Source of the DNA: Phanerochaete sordida
Lineage: Eukaryota; Basidiomycota; Agaricomycetes; Polyporales; Phanerochaetaceae
Length of the DNA: 44,193 bases
Assembly (NCBI GenBank): GCA_019973155.2
Contig: BPQB01000142.1
Coordinates: forward strand, 1-44,193
Direction of reading: 5' to 3'
Part shown: positions 1 through 11,700 of the stretch, piece after piece
Position numbering within the stretch: position 1 is the first letter of the stretch
How the letters are laid out: each line of letters starts with the position of its first letter
Position numbers and translations under genes: made by a program
The notes under the pieces: model-generated
Database searches by the model: none
The model's input: the letters and a program-made list of their open reading frames with translations, nothing else
Told to the model about the DNA's origin: nothing

Positions 1-179
1 CGTGTAATCGGAGGTACGTAATCAATGATTCACACACACCCTGAATTCTGCCCTAACACCCACAGCAGAGACCGTGGACTGGGCGGCGCGCGCTCTTGCT
101 TACAACTCCAGAGAACGTATATCTGCATGCTTTATGTATCGACCCACGTTCGGACTGTGGTCTCGACTTCGGACACATC

Positions 180-2170
180 ATGCACAGCTTCGAGTGTTAT
201 TTATGCACACTCGTTGATTGACATTGGGAAGTCGGAACTGCGAACAGAACACTGCTCCCAACTGCTGGAGGGTTCGAGGCTTAAGGCCATACAGTTCAAA
301 CCTCCTCCCGAGTATGTGAATGTGAGACCGTCGCCCCGGCTCTAGATCCGTATGCGTAGTCCTGATACCTCGATTGCTTGCTTGAGTGTGCGTCTCACAC
401 CGCTGGAGCCCGCCACTCGCGCAACGTGCCCACACGCCCGTTCGTCGGCGTGGACGGCTGCCCTGGCCAACTCGCACACCGTGTCCTTCGCGCAGCGTGC
501 CTTCGGCGAAGGCGAAGTAGACGTCGAGAAACGCCAGAGCTATGCGTTCTGCGGGTGGTGTCAGCAGCGACCAGTGGCAGGACACAGATCGTGTGTACCG
601 TATCGAGATGCGCGTCGCCGACGAATGAAGGATTCGCCGAGGAGTTTTAGCGCGACCATGCAACGATCTCTGTAGATAGCAGCCGCTTCGTGCCCGCCTA
701 CACGTCGCTCGACTCGGTGTTGAGCGCGCCGAGAACCACATGGAACGCGTGGTCCCTTCCTAAGTGCGGCAACCGTTTAAGCAAAGGCAGGCCTCGAAAG
801 GACCGCTTCGTGTGATGTCGCGCGGTCGATCTGCACGTACACGACGCCGGTCGGCTGGTTCGTCGCGTTGAGAATATCGAGGGGGAGCTCGCGTGTCTGG
901 ATGGAGAGTTGTGAGCGCGCATGCCGACGGCAAGAGTTGCGCTGTCCGGAAGGGCGTGGTTTAATGAGCAGACGATGGCAAAGGCGGGGCAGACTGATGT
1001 GGTAACGACGGTTCCGTTCAGTAGCAAGTGCCCCTGCGAGCACGATCAGAGTTGCGCCGCGCGGATAGTGGACTGCGTACCGTCGTGCCGCTCCAACGTC
1101 GACAACATCTACCGTAGGTGGAAGCGTCGCGGCAGATGGCAGGAACGATAGCTATGGGCGATATCAGCTTCCGGCTGTAGCGAGTGTACGAACAACATAC
1201 CGTGCAATATACCAGGATTTTCGTTCCTCCTTGGGACCTGAAGCCCGAGCAACCCGGGGCATATTCGTCCCGACAGCTGGCGCAGCACTGAATTGCGGAA
1301 CTTCCCACGGAGCGTCGCCAGCTCGCTCGAGATCCGCGTTATCGCGTCGATCGAGCCAGCGGGTAAGACATCGGTGGTCACGTCGAACGAATGCGACTTG
1401 TACGGCTCGAGCCCCTTGACGGCAGGAGCGAAGACGAAGAGGTAGTGTATCGTGTCGCCAACGCCGCGCGGGCCGAAGTCGGATCGATCTCGACAAGGCT
1501 GTACTGCAGGCGACTGAAGCCGCCTACGTACGCCTTCTGTTTGCGCGGATCATCGACCTTCAGGTGCGTGCGGCCGCCTTCGAGAATCGTGAGCACGTGC
1601 AGAAGGGACATGACAAAAATCACGTACCGGAACTACCAAGACCCGCTCATCGCCGTCTCCACGCCCTCGCCGCTACGCCATCGTTGCCCCCGCGCACAAT
1701 GTCACTGCTGCCTGTCATTCTGCCGAGGTCGAGTGGCGAGGCTAGGCCGGCGAGGCCGGCGCAGAGAGACAGCGTCTCGAACAGCGCGGAGGGCGCGGGT
1801 GCTGCCACAACCGCTGCAGGGCGGAGCTTTTACGGAGCCTCGAGTTCGAGCGGGCCGCGGCCATGGCGTGTCGTCCCGCGCAGCGCGTATCGCCTTTCCG
1901 AGAGCCGGGCAGCGTCCGGCGAGCGAGCGTATAGAGGGCATGTGCCGAGGGACGGGTCCTTCCCCGAGGACGCAGCTGATTGCCGTCGTACGCAGGTTTG
2001 CGATCGGTGCAGGAAACAAGCAGTGGCATGGATGGGCGGGCAACCTGACAAGAGCGAGATGCGCGTCGCGCTGACACGCGTCGACGCCGCTGAGGCTGGA
2101 GTTCTAGGGAAGACAGCCTAGCGGCGGTCGATGTGCTGCTACTTGCGCGGGCAGTGGATCGAGCTTCCAG
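180..2170 (-). pseudogene. Decayed multi-exon gene X, copy A
   Basis: Product not recognised. The case for a minus-strand gene is that two short introns sit at equivalent places in the other units: 1,578-1,627 (50 nt, GTACGT to AAG) and 1,152-1,200 (49 nt, GTATGT to TAG). Conserved peptide patches can be followed across units, for example around 1,930-1,990 (VLGE..P.H.PS pattern), around 1,330-1,440 (FVFAP, then ISSELATL), and around 830-900 (DILNATNQPTGVVYVQI). These patches fall in different frames with stops between them, so this copy is probably non-functional. The interval below 700 may hold the 3' part or another remnant. An alternative is that I have mis-set exon boundaries. Confidence 0.4.
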
Positions 2171-2760
2171 CAACCGACTGGAACCACGCTTGGCTTGCCG
2201 ATAGAGCTCAAAGGCTAAATTTGAGCCCTCGAGGACGCTATGTGCGACGTCTCGCAGCGAATCAACTTGCGAGGGCCGGCATACAACGCACGTCTACGCA
2301 GTCTACGTGGTCAACGATTCGCGCGCGACTGAACGAAAACTTCTGGCACGCACTGTATCCGCTCGCGTGTCCGTTGCTGCCGCTATTGAGGGACATCGCG
2401 GGGTGGAGCGAAGCTGCTGCGGCGTCGAGCGAGGCCATTGGTGCACGTTCAGAGTCGCCATCGACAATGGACGGGGGCGGGAGAGCGTCCAGGGTTCGGC
2501 CTACGTTGGTCACAAGCTATCATTGGCGTGTGTACAGGCGTCGGGGCGCGGACACAAGCCCGCATTATGGTGAGCTCTGGCTCTCCTCTGCAGCCAGAAT
2601 GGACCTTCCGCGAGAGTCCGATCTGGGGTACCAAGCGCAGAACCTACAAAGACAATTAGCACCACGCAAAGAGAGAGAGATAGTAACGGTGTATATACCG
2701 ACCTGGCCCCCTAACGACTAGTAGACAAGCTGTGTCCTGGGATTGGGTCTATCGTTGTGC
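2171..2760. other. Conserved spacer with no confident gene
   Basis: This stretch aligns with 34,930-35,440 of unit C. Two plus-strand frames stay open in both copies. One gives a shared GVCTGVGAR patch near 2,525-2,550 and a FRESP(I/V)W patch near 2,605-2,630, but no start, splice pattern or known domain could be fixed. It may be an exon of a decayed gene. Confidence 0.3.
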
Positions 2761-3650
2761 ATATTCAGAGGGCACGGTGGCGGGGTGCTCTCGGGCGAGC
2801 ATGTAGGATGGAGGTCCGATACGATCCAATGAGCGTGATTGCTGCGTTGGTATCGTCGCTGCACAGGCTTGCGCCTTCTCGAACGGGCTGGCATGCCGGG
2901 TAGAGACCGCAAACAGGGAGAGCTGCACCAGCTAGACGGTACGTTGCTCTTCGTGGCGCGCTCTGCTTGCAGAAGGGTCGGATTGGCGAGGGGGTCAAAA
3001 ACGGGCGAGACGTACGCACCTGGTACGTCTGGGGTAGCCGCGGCTGTACGCTTTGCGGCGCACTAGGACCGAAGCGAGCGAAGGTCAAACAAGCCGCACA
3101 GCGACGAAGGAAGGCTGGACTCACCAGAAGCCCAGGGAGCGATCGGGCGGGACAATCGAGGGGCCGCAAGTCGACGCCGGTGTCGAGCACGACGACGCGT
3201 CTCGACGCCTTGTGGTCACCGAGGGCTTGTCATGATGCAACGCGGGGAAGGGCGGGTGGCCGGTGAGCACACCAGAGGGGCAGAAGGCATGACTGGCTGA
3301 GGTGTGCCGCGTGGAGGATGGCGGACGTGCTGCGGGAGGAGTCCAACCCGAAGACGCGCCCGGGCGTCTCCTTATATTGCTCGCGCGGCGCGCTCTCCAC
3401 GTGGGCAGAGCGCGGGCCGCGGCGCGTAATCGACGCGTGCCGTCGGGCTGCGTCCAACGCTCTGCCAGGTCCCGCCCAGCTGGTCGCCCACGACGCTCGT
3501 CAATCCGGAGTCTCTGCGCTCCTCCCTCGACTGTGGCCGGTGTCGGTGAGCCTCGCCTTCTTGCTCTTCTGGTTCTGCGCTCTGACCAAATAAGAGGCCC
3601 GCGAAGCGACCGCAAAGCATACGCTCGCTGCGGCTGCTGCACACAAGGTG
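2761..3650 (-). pseudogene. Decayed gene Y, copy A
   Basis: Minus-strand remnant, product not recognised. Two introns are shared with unit C: 3,063-3,124 (62 nt, GTGAGT to TAG) and 2,966-3,019 (54 nt, GTGCGT to AAG). The exon before the first intron reads RVVVLDTGVDLRPLD near 3,150-3,205, which superficially resembles a subtilase Asp-box, but nothing else of that family is visible. The middle exon of 43 nt (RRKAYSRGYPRRTR in one frame) is kept in three units. No full-length open frame joins these pieces. Confidence 0.35.
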
Positions 3651-4700
3651 CGTCTCCTTCCGCTACGCTCTGTCTATCCCATCGTTCCGACTACCCCAGC
3701 AATATGCGTGCACCGCGAAGAGCAAAGTACCAGGAAGCCGGTGCCACTCCCCTCATTCGCGAGCCCTGTGCGACATGTCGACCCTCGGAGAAGTATTGTC
3801 AGTAAAGCAGACGTACGGCAAGCCCCTACAGCAACAATGGCAGCGCCGCTGACACGCATATCGCATGTCTGCCGTGCTCCTTCACGGCGCAAGACGGCTG
3901 GTACGGTACTTGGCGTGTTACTGGCAGCATCCCTGCCCCAGGACGCTCGCTGTGGACGGGCCTGCTATCGCGATCCTGGGAGAACGAGGTGCGTGAACAC
4001 TCGCTTTGCCTTAGTGTGCGTTGCTGACTGGCTTAACAGGTCCTTGACGCAGCCCTCCAGACGCAGGTCCGTCGCGGGGCGTCGACCTGGCTCGCGAAGG
4101 ATGCACCCAGGAGCACGTCGTACTGCCAAGACGCGCCCCTGCCCCAGCGTGGACGACATTATCATTTGCGTCGCATCTCCGTTGCAAATGACACCTACGC
4201 GGAAAGCCCATGCGTACCAGGTCCTGGCAACGGTCAACGGAACACATCGCTGTGAATCGTACGAAGCCAGTGGCAGATGCTGATGCCGCTCTCCAAAGCT
4301 GAGCGTGGGCACTTGTACATTTAACCTGGTGCATCCAGGCCGTCACTGTGAGCTATCTGAGCCTCATGAACGCTATATTCTTGCAGTCATCCTCGCGCAA
4401 TTCACCGGCACCGAGATGCTGCAGTCCACCAGAATGTTTCCCCTTCGACGAGCACACCGCGCACTCGAGGTCTCTGAAAACTCGTTCCAACATTGATGGG
4501 CCGCGATGCTGTCAGCACGACCGACCGGCCCCTCGACGCTCCCACCAGGTGGTGAGGACCACTCGGCGTCACGCATGCTGGCAGCCAATCCGCGGCGGAA
4601 CAACGCAGCCACGGACAGGCTGCCGTCGGCATTGCTCGCGCATAGACTACTAGAGTCGCACGACGAGCCTCGACTGCGACGAAGAGGCTCAGCGCGATAG
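3650..4700 (+). pseudogene. Decayed gene W, copy A
   Basis: Plus-strand remnant with a GTGCGT-to-CAG intron starting near 3,650 and a second intron near 3,990-4,039 (GTGCGT to CAG), both matched in unit C at about 36,424-36,477 and 36,769-36,819. Relative to C, copy A has a stop soon after a Cys-rich stretch (REPCATCRPSEKYCQ, near 3,758-3,803) and a second disruption near 4,490. The encoded product is not recognised. Confidence 0.3.
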
Positions 4701-5160
4701 GCCTTGGGCCACCGTCACCTCCGGCGCCCGCGGCGCCGCGCCTTCTTCACCGGAAACGATGCGGACAACGTCGGCGGCAGGCTGAAAGTGCGGACAGAAT
4801 GGCGCGTGCTCCGGTTCGCAGGACGCCACCGTACTGCAGAGTGTCCAACCCGCGACTTGCCGAGCTTCTAACGCGCGAGCGATACTGTCGACATTGCGAC
4901 AGGTGCGGGTTCATCTTCGGCGCAACGTTCGCCCTTCTCGGCCTGACTGACACGCGCGCGGACTATCGCAGACCCTCCGGCTGAGTGCCGCCTCAAAATA
5001 TTGAGCATCGCACGCACAATTGTCCGCGACAAGCCCGGCTTCTATGAAACCTCGTGAGTTCCTTGCCAAAAGCGGGCGAACCTGCGTGCTGACCGCGAGC
5101 GACCGATCCAGCACTCTTCTCCTCAAGGCGAAATCTGCTGCCGTAGTATCAGCCAGAATA
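4701..5160. other. Spacer, no gene seen
   Basis: Aligns with about 37,480-37,960 of unit C. I see no conserved open frame or motif beyond the general repeat homology. Confidence 0.3.
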
Positions 5161-5862
5161 GATGTGAGGCGATGAACTGCACGGCGAGGGCTCACGGGAG
5201 ATGCCACGGCGCGCCTCGCCTTCGTTCCCGCGTCCCGCCATCATCCAACCTTTCTGCAGATGCGTCTTACATTAGCGCGAGCCTGGCCACCGCAGCCTTC
5301 GCGGCGAGACTGTGTACGACCACCACTCCGCAGCAGACCCGCACGCGAATTGCTGCAGCCCGTACGACCCCAATGTCCGTACACACATCGACGAGCGGCG
5401 CGTCCTCGGCCGCGAACGGCACTCCGCGTTGCACCAGCCCCTCAGGCTGGACACGCCCCACGCAGGCCAGTGCCGCTCGCGCGTGTGGTTGTGCCGCTCG
5501 AGATGGGCGGCGATGACGCCATGATGCACGGCTCCGAGGCAGCAATCGTCGACGCGTACGCGACGCGCGCAGGGGCGGAGCAGCGGTTCAGCACTACGTC
5601 TATAGACGTCGGCACTGGCACGGCAATCGCCTGCGGGGATAGTTGGATTCCGGACACGTTCGCGGGTGCCGCGGTGTGCCGAGCACGAGCGCACGGCTGC
5701 GGCGTCGAGCCAGACGGCGCCTCTGTACTCGCTCTGGCACAGTGTGTATGCGAGTATGTGCTGCTCCCGCGCGCGTTAGCCACGTCACTGATTACCTTTG
5801 CAGGACCTGGGGGCTCTACAAACAGGGCCGGATCGACGGTACGCGTGCAGTTTCGGATCTAG
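5161..5862 (+). pseudogene. Decayed gene Z, copy A
   Basis: Plus-strand remnant. An intron-like segment ends with CTGCAG at about 5,259 and matches introns in unit C (ending about 38,050) and unit B (13,061-13,110); all three contain CTCGCGTCCCGC. The downstream exon reads AAFAARLCTT, then after a frame break MMHGSEAAIVDAY. Compared with C this copy lacks 2 nt in the run near 5,478-5,486, which splits the frame. No known domain. Parts are also open on the opposite strand, so the coding strand is not certain. Confidence 0.35.
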
Positions 5863-6742
5863 CGTGCAGGTCTTGACGGCTGACTCTTGGAACGCCTGTG
5901 ACGAACACCAGGCCCCAAGTCCTGCTCAGCAGCAATATCCTTGGTATGCACAGCCCATCGCTCGCCCTAACTTACGTCCATCTGACCTGCGTCGTAGACC
6001 CTGCCATTCCGATTTCCAGCTACGCGGAGTTGGACCCTACTATCCTACCACGAACATCGTCTACAGCGGACACAGGCGGCCCGCCAGGTTCGCGTGCTCC
6101 GTCCTCCTGACGAGGGAGCCCATCGCTGTGCATGTCTGCTGGCCACGTCGCGATTACAGTTATTGACAGCATACACAGCATGTGTCCCAGTGCGGAGTTT
6201 CACCGTGCACCGCGCTGGCGCTCAACACGTACTTCAACGCGGGACGCTCTCGCCGCAGGGTCCGGCCTGCCAAAGCAGAGCACAAATGTTCCCGCAGGCG
6301 TCGAGCTACACAGCCGAGGCGCAAATAATGTAGCGACGCTCGCTTGCATATCCGCGGCTCCGTACATAACTAGAGGTGTATATATGGTCGTTTGATGGCT
6401 CTTGCTAGAACTACTGTCTTTGTGCGGTGCGATGGCCGATTGATGATGGGAGAGATCCTTACAATGAGGACGATCATATGCTATGAATGGACGATTCTGC
6501 GTTCTCCATGTGCCTTGGGCGCGCGCGACGCAGGCGGCGCTCCGCAGGGCGTCCAGACGCCTTCCGTGCACGAGGCAGAGAGGACAGCCCCAAGGCTGCG
6601 CAGACGTCGCACGCGTGTACTAGGAATCAGAGGACGTGCGGAGGAGGCGAGGCTCGTCGGTCTCGCACTTGTTCCCTACCACCACCGCCCCGCCCACATC
6701 GTCCTCGCACAGACGTCGCCGACCTCGCTGCCTCCGTCCAGC
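5863..6742 (+). promoter_or_regulatory. 5' flank of F-box gene, copy A
   Basis: Upstream region conserved with 38,840-39,445 of unit C but different from unit B until about 14,490. It contains an AT-rich, TATA-like stretch near 6,375 (gtgtatatatgg; C has gtgaatatatga near 39,117) and a shared block near 6,478-6,505 (tatgaatggacgattctgcg). In copy A the frame upstream of the chosen ATG is open back to 6,392, but in C it is interrupted, so I treat this as leader rather than coding sequence. Confidence 0.4.
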
Positions 6743-8335
6743 ATGCCGCCGGTCACAGGAGCCGACCTCCCGTCCGAGGTCATCGCGAAGGTCCTTAGCA
6801 ATTTTGTGATACTTGAGTGGAAGCACCATGGGGAATATACGAAATGGAAAAAGGGCCTTGTTCCACCCAGTCTCGTGTGCAAGTACTGGGCAGAATGCAT
6901 CCGGCCAGCCCTCTTTCGAGACATCCTCTTGGAAGATGCTTCCGACTTACACTTTCTAGCAGATATTGTTGACAGCCCTCGATTCAATGGCTCGTCTCTC
7001 AACCAATCTATCATACATATACGAGCCCAGAGCCACTTTCCCCCTCTGCCAAAGCCCTGGCTTCACCACCTAGAGCCGTTGATGGCGCGCCTTCCAGGGA
7101 CAACATTTACCTGCTTTGTCCAGAGGAAGACTCGGGGCTCCCAGCGTTCAATACCAGTGACATGGCCGCCATTTGCAGCTCTTCCCCGTGTCCCGCCATC
7201 GTTCTACAGCCTCCGCCTTTTCACCATCCAGATCACCGGCTCCGAGCTCAAGAGCACCACCGAGCTCGCACGGCTCGTCCACAGCTTTCCCGCCCTGCAA
7301 CACTGCTACTTCTCCCAACTCAAATTCCTCGACCCCTCCCCAATCATCCGAGCTCGAAGGATCCCACGGAAGGTTCCGCGAGCACTCTGGCTGTGTGAGG
7401 TTGCGGAGTGCGCAGACATGACGATTTCGGCTCAGGCAAGGCTTGCGTTGGACCTACTCGCAGCCGCGCCTCGACTGGGCCTTGCCGCGGAGAACCCCCA
7501 GTGGAGCGCGCTCCTCGATGCCTTGCTTGCATCGGTGCCCAGTGGCTTTCAGCAAGCTAGCATGGAATTGCTCCAATCGGGAGGTGAGGATCTCGATGGC
7601 CAAGCCCCAGGTGCGCACATGGTCATTCAGTTGTGTGCCGGAGACACTCAATGCATGCTCTTGGTAGGCAAAGTATATCTAGGATTCTCGCCAACAGAAA
7701 CCTCAGACGATGACCAGGTCTTTGCCAATGTGTGGGTGACGCGTGGAGACGCCACACCCGTTCGAGGAGAAGACGCGCCTGCTTATGTCAGCGCGATCAG
7801 TCTGACTGCCAGCTTCGCGGCCGCCGGAGATGGACATGCTCCCTCCTTCGATGGCTTCCGAGAAGCCGCGGGCTCCGATCACTTCGAGAAGCTCGAGTTT
7901 TGGGTGCGGGAAGGAAATGTGCTGGACGAAGCGGGAATGCGGGCGCTCGTGCGCTCGGTGCTTCGCCGCGAGCAGCTCACTTGGGCTCTCGATCGACGTG
8001 TCTTGCGGCTGTCACTCTGCGCTCACAATGGCAAGACGGGAGATTGGGAAGACATAGCATACATCGACAGCAGAACCCTTCTTTCCGCTCTTGCCGACCG
8101 CTCCGTCCCCATCATCGACGCGACGCCACCGACCCTTGACGACGATGAATACGCCGAGTATCTCTCGTTGTTCTTCGAGGACAAGAGGGCAGACTATCTT
8201 CGGCGACTTCCTGCCTTGCGCGTGGAGCGAGCGAAGGCAACGGCGCATTTGTTGGAGGAGACGTCCGAGTTGCCGGTGAATCAGGTCATCGACGGTTCCA
8301 GCACCGCATACAAGTGCAGGAGGAGGAGCTGGTGA
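6743..8335 (+). CDS. F-box domain protein, copy A (530 aa)
   Basis: Predicted substrate adaptor of an SCF-type ubiquitin ligase. The ATG at 6,743 is chosen because it matches the B start and directly precedes the conserved TGADLPSEV. Residues about 8-65 form an F-box-like segment: LPSEVIAKVLSNF, then PSLVCKYWAECIRPALFRDI. A variable middle (about 65-290) has weak leucine-rich character (ELARLVHSFPALQHCYF). A conserved C-terminal half contains VLRREQLTWALDRRVL and DDDEYAEYLSLFFEDKRADYLRRLPALRVERA. There are no introns. One extra base near 8,292 relative to copy B changes the tail and ends the protein early; B continues with an acidic tail. The F-box call is family recognition. The substrate is unknown. 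Confidence 0.8.
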   Translation: MPPVTGADLPSEVIAKVLSNFVILEWKHHGEYTKWKKGLVPPSLVCKYWAECIRPALFRDILLEDASDLHFLADIVDSPRFNGSSLNQSIIHIRAQSHFPPLPKPWLHHLEPLMARLPGTTFTCFVQRKTRGSQRSIPVTWPPFAALPRVPPSFYSLRLFTIQITGSELKSTTELARLVHSFPALQHCYFSQLKFLDPSPIIRARRIPRKVPRALWLCEVAECADMTISAQARLALDLLAAAPRLGLAAENPQWSALLDALLASVPSGFQQASMELLQSGGEDLDGQAPGAHMVIQLCAGDTQCMLLVGKVYLGFSPTETSDDDQVFANVWVTRGDATPVRGEDAPAYVSAISLTASFAAAGDGHAPSFDGFREAAGSDHFEKLEFWVREGNVLDEAGMRALVRSVLRREQLTWALDRRVLRLSLCAHNGKTGDWEDIAYIDSRTLLSALADRSVPIIDATPPTLDDDEYAEYLSLFFEDKRADYLRRLPALRVERAKATAHLLEETSELPVNQVIDGSSTAYKCRRRSW

Positions 8336-8409
8336 TAACGAGGCAGAAGAACGTGATGCCGACGCTCTCTGTGGGGATAAAGATGAGGATGGAGGACGAT
8401 GATTCTGCA

Positions 8410-8909
8410 TGTCAGAGGTACGCGGTCCATGTCTCGTTTACGCCCAGAAACCCGCACTCATACTCGCAATAGGAATTGCGGAACAAGTGAGCGATCTCGC
8501 TTGGATGTTCCGAGGACGTACTCATTTCTACTATATGTATACCACCCGCGCTCAGACAACGGTTCCGAGCGCGGATGCGCCGCATACAGGCTGGGCTATT
8601 ATTTGTGTACGCAGATGTATTTACGCTGGGAAGACGGACATGCACAATATGTCAGGCTGTGACTGCTGGAGAGATCGACCCTAGTGCCTTGTAACTCAAA
8701 CCGCCGCCCAAGTACACATATATGAGGCCATCATCGCAGCCCTACATCCGTACATCTTGTTCTGAGGCCTGATACTCCCATCGCTCGCTCTAGCATTTTG
8801 AAGCGCGCCGCTTGCGCAGCAAGCCCATTCGCCCATTCGCCAGTGTTGCCAGCTATCTAACAATCTGACAAGCAGCGGCCTTCGCACGCGGCGTAGCCTT
8901 GGAAAAAGC
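8410..8909. other. Unit B left flank, no gene seen
   Basis: Aligns with 25,012-25,425 (unit C) and 1-520 (unit A). A minus-strand patch reading WACCASG(A/G)LQ is shared with unit C and, as WARCASGGLQ, with unit A. It may be the end of gene X, but no exon could be defined. Confidence 0.35.
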
Positions 8910-10420
8910 GAGTTGGCGTCGATTGCGTGCCCAGTGGCGAGCGTCGAGACGTCCTTAGCATCGGATGCTACAGCTGGTATTATTATCAGCAGCGATCAGA
9001 ACGTTGGTGGAGATCATGCGTACCGATGCGCGTCTCCGACAGACGAAAGAGCCGCCTCAGAAGCTCATCGTGATGATGCGACAAGCTGCGGCGGCGTGCT
9101 CGCGCACGCGTCGGTTGATTCCACATCGAGCGTGCCGAGCATAGCTTGAGGCGGTCCTTTTCTTAAGTACGGCGATCGCGTCTGCAGAAGGGAGGTGTCG
9201 CACAACCGCCCGGTGGCCGGCCGTGCACGAGATCTGCGCCAACACGACGTCGGCCGGCCGCTCTGTCGCGCTGAGGATGTCAATACGAGCCCTGTGTGTG
9301 CCGGCGAGGAGTCCTGATACTCGCGTATGGACCTTGAGATCTTGATACGTCAGAATGCGAAGAGTGGAGGGCCGGCGGCGGGACAGGCGGCGCGGACCGC
9401 GGGTACGACGGTCGGGTCCAGGGGACAGAGCACCTGCGAAGACGGTCAGAGGTGCCGTGGAGGTGGTAGAGGGCGTACGGTAGGATTACTTTACCGCTAA
9501 CGATACTGACAGTTTGCGATAGCGTCGCGCCGAGGGCCGAGGAATACCTGTGTATGGTGTCGACAATTGACTAGGGCGGATGTACGAACGACATACCGAG
9601 TATCCCGTGTTCAACTCCTCCGAACCCCAAAGACCGCACGACGACGGGCACCTCAGCGGGCTGCGCGACGGGCATTGCCTGCTCGCCTATAATCTGCTTG
9701 GGCGTGAGTCTTGTCTACGGAATAATCGCTTGTGTCCGCGTTCGACGAGTATGACCTGAAGGGATCGCGTGCGTCGACGTCGGACGCGAAGACCAAGAAC
9801 TTGGACGTTGTGCTGCTGGCGCCTGGCGAGTCGAAGTCGGATCGCTGCCGACAACGTCGTACTGCTATGGATCCTGCCGATGTGCGTCTTCTACTCGCAC
9901 GAGTATTCGACGTGAGGTTGGTGCGACTGCCTACGAGAAATGTGAGCATCGACAGGAAAGTCATGGCAGGACTCGCGTACCAGAGCTCTAGAGCTTCTCC
10001 CAGCGCCGTCTACATGCCCTCGCTTCCGTACGCCTCTTCGCGCCACCCACCGCATTCCACCTACTGCACCTAGCTTGGTGTTGTCGGTTATGCGATGGTC
10101 GGCGTGCAGGGGGTGCACAAGAGGCGTCAGCTCGCGCGCCAACGGACAGAGGCGCGCATTTGGATATCGATAGACTGTACGTGCTGCTGCGAAGACTGGC
10201 GTGCGGCTGGCAGTGCCACGGTGGGTCGGACACGCGCGGACAAAGGCCAAGGGCCGCCGTCGATGTACGATAGCCGTGCGTCGCGGATCACCGCTCCAAG
10301 ATCTGGTCGACGCTCACCGAAACCGTGGGCAGAGGGCGCGTGCGAAGGGATATGTCTCTCCCCGAGGACTACCCTCATCGCTGGGATGCACGGCTCCGCC
10401 GTCGATACAGAGGATGGTCA
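8910..10420 (-). pseudogene. Decayed gene X, copy B
   Basis: Minus-strand remnant of the unrecognised gene X. The 50-nt intron at 9,931-9,980 (GTACGC to TAG) is at the same place as in units A, C and D. Peptide patches match other copies: VVLGERHIPSHAPS near 10,335-10,375; KFLVFASDVDARDPF near 9,755-9,800; RIDILSATERPADVVLAQI near 9,230-9,290; AVLKKRT near 9,155-9,180. The second intron appears shrunk (only about 26 nt between its GT and AG near 9,571-9,596), too short to splice, and stops lie between patches. Confidence 0.4.
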
Positions 10421-10839
10421 GTGGTGCGGCTCTGGGATCGGCGTGGCGGCGACCGCATGTGTGTCGCGCTGGCTTGCGTCTACGCGGCTGGTGCACGCGT
10501 GCAGCGGTGAATCGACTGCCCGGCTCGACGTTGATGGCGGCATCGACGAGACTCTGCCGTGACGTGGTGGATGCCAGCATGCTGGCAGGCGGAGTACAGT
10601 CAACGTTGCTTGCGCTGACGACCTATCGCGCCACCCGTTCGTGATCGAGCTTAGATTGGAGATGGTGTAGAAGTCACGAACGGAGACGGTGCGTTGGGAT
10701 TTGCCCCACCGGAAGGCGATGCTGACTTTCTGCAGGGGGTCGACCTGCGTATAAAAAGGGGGTCTATGCAGGACGCACAGTCAGAGACTTGGGGGGCTGA
10801 GGCGAAGAGGAACTGCAGGGACGCACCTGTTTCACTCGA
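10421..10839. other. Spacer in unit B, no gene seen
   Basis: Corresponds in position to 2,171-2,760 of unit A but has diverged beyond easy alignment. No convincing open frame or motif. Confidence 0.3.
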
Positions 10840-11700
10840 GTGCCCAGTCCCGCCGCTGCTGAGAGGCTTCACAGCGTGTCGCGGTCCTGCTATGTGGTCG
10901 AGTGACGCCATCCGTGCACCGTCGGCACTGGCAAAGCCTGGCGGGAGAGAGTTCGACGTGTATCCTGCGACGATCGTCAAGCGGCCGACCGGCGTGTTGT
11001 GCAGGTGTCGGCGCGTGGGCGTAGCTCGGCGGTGGGGTGAGTTTTTCTTCTCCTCCCGACAGACGATGTAGGCGTTTCGCGACGCATCTTGTAGGCGTAA
11101 TCCGTGATCTGCAGAGACATTCAGGAATACGCAAGACAATACTGAGGCCAAGAAGCAACCTACAACCGTGTCCCTCGACCTCTGTTACCGTCATGTTGGC
11201 GAGGCGTGTCCCGGGACTGACCCTGAGGCTGTGTTTCGCATCCTCGGAGAGCTCTGCAGAGGCAGGCAGGACATCTACGCGCTGCGATATCACGAGCGTG
11301 CTGGAGAGGTCGGCAGCCTCGCTGCATAGACCCGTAGCGAGTCTGCCGGGATGGACGACTTCTCTTGCGGGTGCTGGCATGCCATGGGGAGACCAGAACC
11401 GGAAGGGGCGCCGCCAGCTGGTCGATAGGTTGCTCTTCGTGGCGTGCGCAGCGTTCAGGAGAGTCGAGTTGGCGGGAGTACCAGACACGGGCAGGCCCGG
11501 GACAGAACGCACCTGGTACATCTGAGACAGCCGCGATCGTATGCTTTGCGAGGCACTTGCCGAAGCGATCGCAGGTCAGCCCGATCGCACAGCCAAGAGG
11601 CAGAGGCAGACTCACCAGCGAGCAGGTGGCGGTGTCAGGCGCGGGCGATTGACGGGCTGGTGGTCGAGGTGGGTGTCGGACACGGCGACGCGTCCCGGCG
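10840..11700 (-). pseudogene. Decayed gene Y, copy B
   Basis: Minus-strand remnant. The intron at 11,556-11,615 (60 nt, GTGAGT to AAG) matches the first gene Y intron of A and C. The flanking exon reads RVAVSDTHLDHQPV, aligned to RVVVLDTGVDLRPL in A. The donor of the next intron (GTGCGT near 11,513) is kept, but the acceptor is not: A and C have GCAAG where B has GAACG, so splicing here is probably lost. Downstream, a frame of about 75 residues stays open (around 11,170-11,400, with DVLPASAELSEDAKHSL) where C has a stop. Product not recognised. Confidence 0.35.

Larger units (their letters stand above)
1..8409. repeat. Tandem repeat unit A (about 8.4 kb, left end cut)
   Basis: First visible unit of a degenerate tandem array. 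Landmarks occur in the same order in unit C: the motif near 110-160 (gaacgtatatctgcatgctt) recurs near 25,023; the stretch at 500-2,100 matches 33,126-34,800; 2,290-2,640 matches 35,040-35,400; 2,700-6,400 matches 35,430-39,120; and the F-box gene closes both. Identity judged by eye is high enough to align without effort, with many small indels. Position 1 aligns to about 17,163, just past the F-box copy of unit B, so the window starts inside the array. Confidence 0.8.

Noticed and set aside
3140..3210. VVVLDTGVD as a subtilase active-site Asp box
   Set aside because: No His or Ser boxes or other subtilase motifs nearby, and the D-T-G context is lost in the unit B copy.
6392..6742. Extending F-box copy A upstream to 6,392
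   Set aside because: The same region in unit C has a stop at 39,362, and the alignment with B starts at the ATG equivalent to 6,743.
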